Source: Aquatica leii
Lineage: Eukaryota; Arthropoda; Insecta; Coleoptera; Lampyridae
Reading direction: 5' to 3'
DNA length: 64,000 nucleotides
NCBI GenBank assembly: GCA_035610365.1
Contig: CM069439.1
Span: 16,505,533-16,569,532 of the forward strand
Part shown: in pieces, positions 61,817 through 64,000 of the stretch
Layout: the number at the start of each line of letters is the position of its first letter
Position numbering within the stretch: the stretch's first letter is position 1
Made by a program: the position numbers and the translations under genes
Notes under the pieces: model-generated
What the model was told of the DNA's origin: nothing
Databases searched by the model: none
Seen by the model: only the letters and a program-made list of their open reading frames with translations

Positions 61817-62401
61817 CTAGGAAATTTTTGAGATAAGGTTATTATAAAATGTACTAAGGTTGTTAGTATCAGTGTTAAAATTAAGATTATTCTTATGTTG
61901 TGTAATAAATATCATTTCTGTAACTAATCTTTTATACAATTTGGGTTCCACATCTAGTATTGAAGGATTACTAAAATCAAGATTATGCTGTAAATTAATA
62001 TGGTGGAGAGCAAGAGCTGATTTTGCCTTTTTATTTTTACAATCATGTTGGTGGTTCTTAATTCTGTTAATAGTTTTTTGTTTCGTTTGACCAATATAAC
62101 ATTTATTACAATCCATACAATCGATTTTATATACAACATTATGTTTGTCTAATAACTTGGTCTTATCTTTAATGTTGGAATAAATAATTTTGTAAATAGT
62201 ATTGTTATCATAAGTTGTTATTTTAAGGTCTGATGTTGTTTTCTTTACGTACGCCCATGTATTTCGACTTGAAATTAGATTCGGGTTTTGACGCCCTCTA
62301 ACGATCGCTGTCTCGTTGGTTGTCATTTGGCGGAAAATCGTCATGCGGTGAATGAATAAAATGGTCTGTACGTGGTGAATATTCTGTATATCCAATAACA
62401 T
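61817..62401 (-). CDS. GIY-YIG endonuclease domain of Penelope-like element, 5'-truncated
   Basis: An open frame of 194 codons. The first ~75 residues may include non-element sequence. From about residue 85 it reads like the RT-nuclease linker (IYSNIKDKTKLLDKHNV), then GIY-YIG: VVYKIDCMDCNKCYIGQTKQ with both tyrosines of the signature (first as VYK), RIKNH with the conserved Arg, ALALHHINLQHNLDF, then LYKRLVTEMIFITQHKNNLN with the catalytic Glu and an ordinary end. No frameshift or stop in the domain, the only large undamaged domain in the window. Without the RT it cannot retrotranspose on its own. Confidence 0.85.
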   Translation of the reverse strand: MLLDIQNIHHVQTILFIHRMTIFRQMTTNETAIVRGRQNPNLISSRNTWAYVKKTTSDLKITTYDNNTIYKIIYSNIKDKTKLLDKHNVVYKIDCMDCNKCYIGQTKQKTINRIKNHQHDCKNKKAKSALALHHINLQHNLDFSNPSILDVEPKLYKRLVTEMIFITQHKNNLNFNTDTNNLSTFYNNLISKIS

Positions 62402-63335
62402 CCGGGAAAAAATGGAAAACCAATTATAATTAGTTAATTATCTAATTTATTTGAAGCGTTACAGGGTAAGCTACTGCCGTCATTTATTAAAAATTCGTTC
62501 GTAATTCTTTCTTCCTTTTAACAGCCATTTTTCTTTCCTCCATTTCGAACCTTTTTTCGTTCTCGATAAGTGGATATTGGAATCTACTGTTAAATAAGTC
62601 ATCACGTTACCGTACCCGTGCGCTGGCGGAAGGCGGTTTCCACGCCACGAAATTGAGGTCTTGCGAATCCTTCCCAGGGCAAAGAGTGCTACACGTGGAT
62701 GACACGACGTTAATTATATTATCAGCCACCTATTTTTGGTCATCACTATATACAGTAGTCGATGCACGTTTTTTTTTGTGAGATAGATTTCATGAATTAC
62801 TTAATACGAAATTGTTTTAGCCGAACTATCAGTTGTGAGTTGGGAGTTGTGACACGATTTGTGCTAATATTTATTACAGGCCACTGAAGAAGAAAAACGT
62901 TTTTCTTCGGGCTAGTGGATGCTGGAATACGGGTGAGTGATTTGAATTTATGTTAGGTATATCGTGGTCACGAACAATTACTCACAAACTTTACAATTTA
63001 ACGTTAGTAAATACTTATAACGTGTAGCTACCAATAGGGTATTTACAATCAGTGAAATTACTGTCTCGCATATTGTATGTAGTTGAAGGACATGTACTTC
63101 GGATCATTGTAATTGTGTGTGGTGGGTTGCCGATGTTGTAGGCATCGAGATCTTAACTTGTTTTCTATAATTCTCTAAATTGATTTGTTACAAAAATCAA
63201 AGGTTAATATCGGTGTTAATAATTAGTGTAAACTCTTCTAGTCTCTAGTATCTCCGACTTCGATGTATAATTTTTTGATTATTATAAATGCAACTGTGAT
63301 AAATGTTAGTGATAGACCGAAAGCGATTAAAGTTG
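62402..63335. other. unassigned sequence with a palindrome and exon-like block
   Basis: Less AT-rich than its surroundings between 62600 and 62950. A 20-bp perfect palindrome (gaagaaaaacgtttttcttc) sits at 62889-62908, inside a ~55-bp block that is preceded by ttattacag and followed by gtgagt, the layout of a short exon. No coding similarity found. Confidence 0.4.
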
Positions 63336-64000
63336 TTAATTCTTTCTCTTGTGATTATTGTTCCCTACGAACCAATTTGGGCTACTCGAACAGCTGAGTA
63401 GAGGGATTACGAATCGTCTAGTTGTTACAACTTCTGAACCATTCTGTTGTGAGCGAACAGAAGTACCATTTTGGATAAGCTCTGGCGCCCTGAAACATCT
63501 GTTATATATTTCTTGTGGACCTACCCATCTCCGACTATTACGAGTTTGGCCGTGCAAGGTTCGTAAAACCCTAAAAGCTTGTAACAACTGTGCTCAAATC
63601 TTTACGCCGTACTTATCCGGTTTGGACTTCATATAAACTTTGAAGGCGCACTTTTCTCGGAAAGGGACAAGCTGTTCATCAACGCATACTTGAGGATTAG
63701 GAACCCAAGATTTCTTGCAGTTAGAAGCAAACATGTCATGGATGTTACAAATTGCCGTCAATTTATCAGTCTCGCGTCTCTCTTGTTTTGTTGCTAAGTC
63801 ATCAAATCGAATCAACCTTAGCAATGATTTTATTCGATCGCGAGACATTGTAGCACAAAAAGTTGTCTTTAAAAAGAGCAGATTTCGTGCTCCATAATTC
63901 CAAGATAGGTTCTTGTCGGGACTTCAGGCTACCGGCGATGAGTTGTAATCCGAAAAATGCGTACATTTTTGTGGTAGTTACAGATTTCAATTCGGTGTTT
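63336..64000 (-). pseudogene. piggyBac-type transposase, disrupted, cut by window end
   Basis: Enters from the right. MYAFFGLQLIAGSLKSRQEP and LWSTKSALFKDNF correspond to the start of the DDE_Tnp_1_7 domain. After a frameshift near 63865 comes MSRDRIKSLLRLIRFDD, then WVPNPQVCVDEQLVPFREKC with the conserved catalytic-site Asp (VDEQ), and FKVYMKSKPDKYGVKI. After about 63600 the frame shifts again and similarity becomes weak (63587-63336), though some frame stays open. The second catalytic region and C-terminal cysteine domain are not seen. It differs from the piggyBac remnant at 3.6-5.35 kb and belongs to another lineage. The N-terminus lies beyond the window. Confidence 0.85.

Larger units (their letters stand above)
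61400..62401 (-). mobile_element. 3' fragment of a second Penelope-like element
   Basis: Contains the end of the RT-nuclease ORF and about 400 bp of 3' sequence. The 3' part carries, read on the minus strand, CTGAAAAAGTGGACACAACC and TTCCACGAAACGTCG, a combination seen near the ends of Penelope-like elements and resembling a hammerhead ribozyme. RT sequence is missing, so the copy is strongly 5'-truncated. It is a different lineage from the element at 14-16 kb: the GIY-YIG domains differ greatly. Confidence 0.8.

Noticed and set aside
61860..62090. 76-codon plus-strand frame opposite the GIY-YIG domain
   Set aside because: Antisense shadow; the minus strand carries the recognisable nuclease.
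1..64000. tRNA or rRNA genes
   Set aside because: No cloverleaf boxes or rRNA core sequences noticed on either strand. A covariance-model scan could still reveal a degenerate one.

Overview
The window is AT-rich eukaryotic DNA with no recognisable host gene. The transposon mix (jockey- and CR1-type non-LTR retrotransposons, Penelope-like elements, a copia fragment, piggyBac, FLYWCH-type MULE, ZBED-type and KIAA1586-like hAT elements, PIF/Harbinger and pogo-like MITEs), the one short intron (about 52 bp) and the lack of any bacterial-style operon point to an arthropod, most likely an insect. Order and species cannot be read from the sequence. Every protein-like stretch I recognise is a transposable-element remnant. 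Almost all carry frameshifts, stops or deletions, so this looks like heterochromatic or intergenic sequence.

Layout. 1-5.4 kb: a decayed jockey-type retrotransposon split by an 0.9 kb hAT-like MITE, then a broken piggyBac transposase with its left terminus. 5.5-12.3 kb: a repeat family (called family R here) whose left end is at 5.55 kb and whose inverted end sits at 12.15-12.29 kb. It holds an unknown ORF split by a MULE with a perfect 9-bp target duplication, and a 2.2 kb nested palindrome at 9.2-11.45 kb. 14.26-16.21 kb: a Penelope-like element with an inverted copy of its own 3' end in front. 17.4-22.8 kb: a relic of the satellite unit, then a jockey element (minus) and a CR1-like element (plus) lying head to head.

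23.36-39.35 kb: about 14 tandem copies of a ~1.16 kb satellite unit, the largest structure in the window. It has near-identical neighbours, diverged edge units and variants shared at a distance. 39.35-47.45 kb: no supported gene. 47.45-57.1 kb: two ZBED-type hAT elements in head-to-head orientation, 79 bp apart. One carries a pogo-like MITE. The other was broken by a copia fragment, a KIAA1586-like hAT fragment and an unclassified TIR element.

59.4-64 kb: a Harbinger MITE that kept a MADF exon, directly followed by a second, shorter copy of family R; a piggyBac-type TTAA terminus; a 3' fragment of a second Penelope-like element with an open GIY-YIG domain and a hammerhead-like motif; and a piggyBac transposase running off the end. 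Nothing suggests the elements work together as a system. Their nesting gives a relative insertion history, and the satellite and the nested palindrome are the parts least explained by known families.
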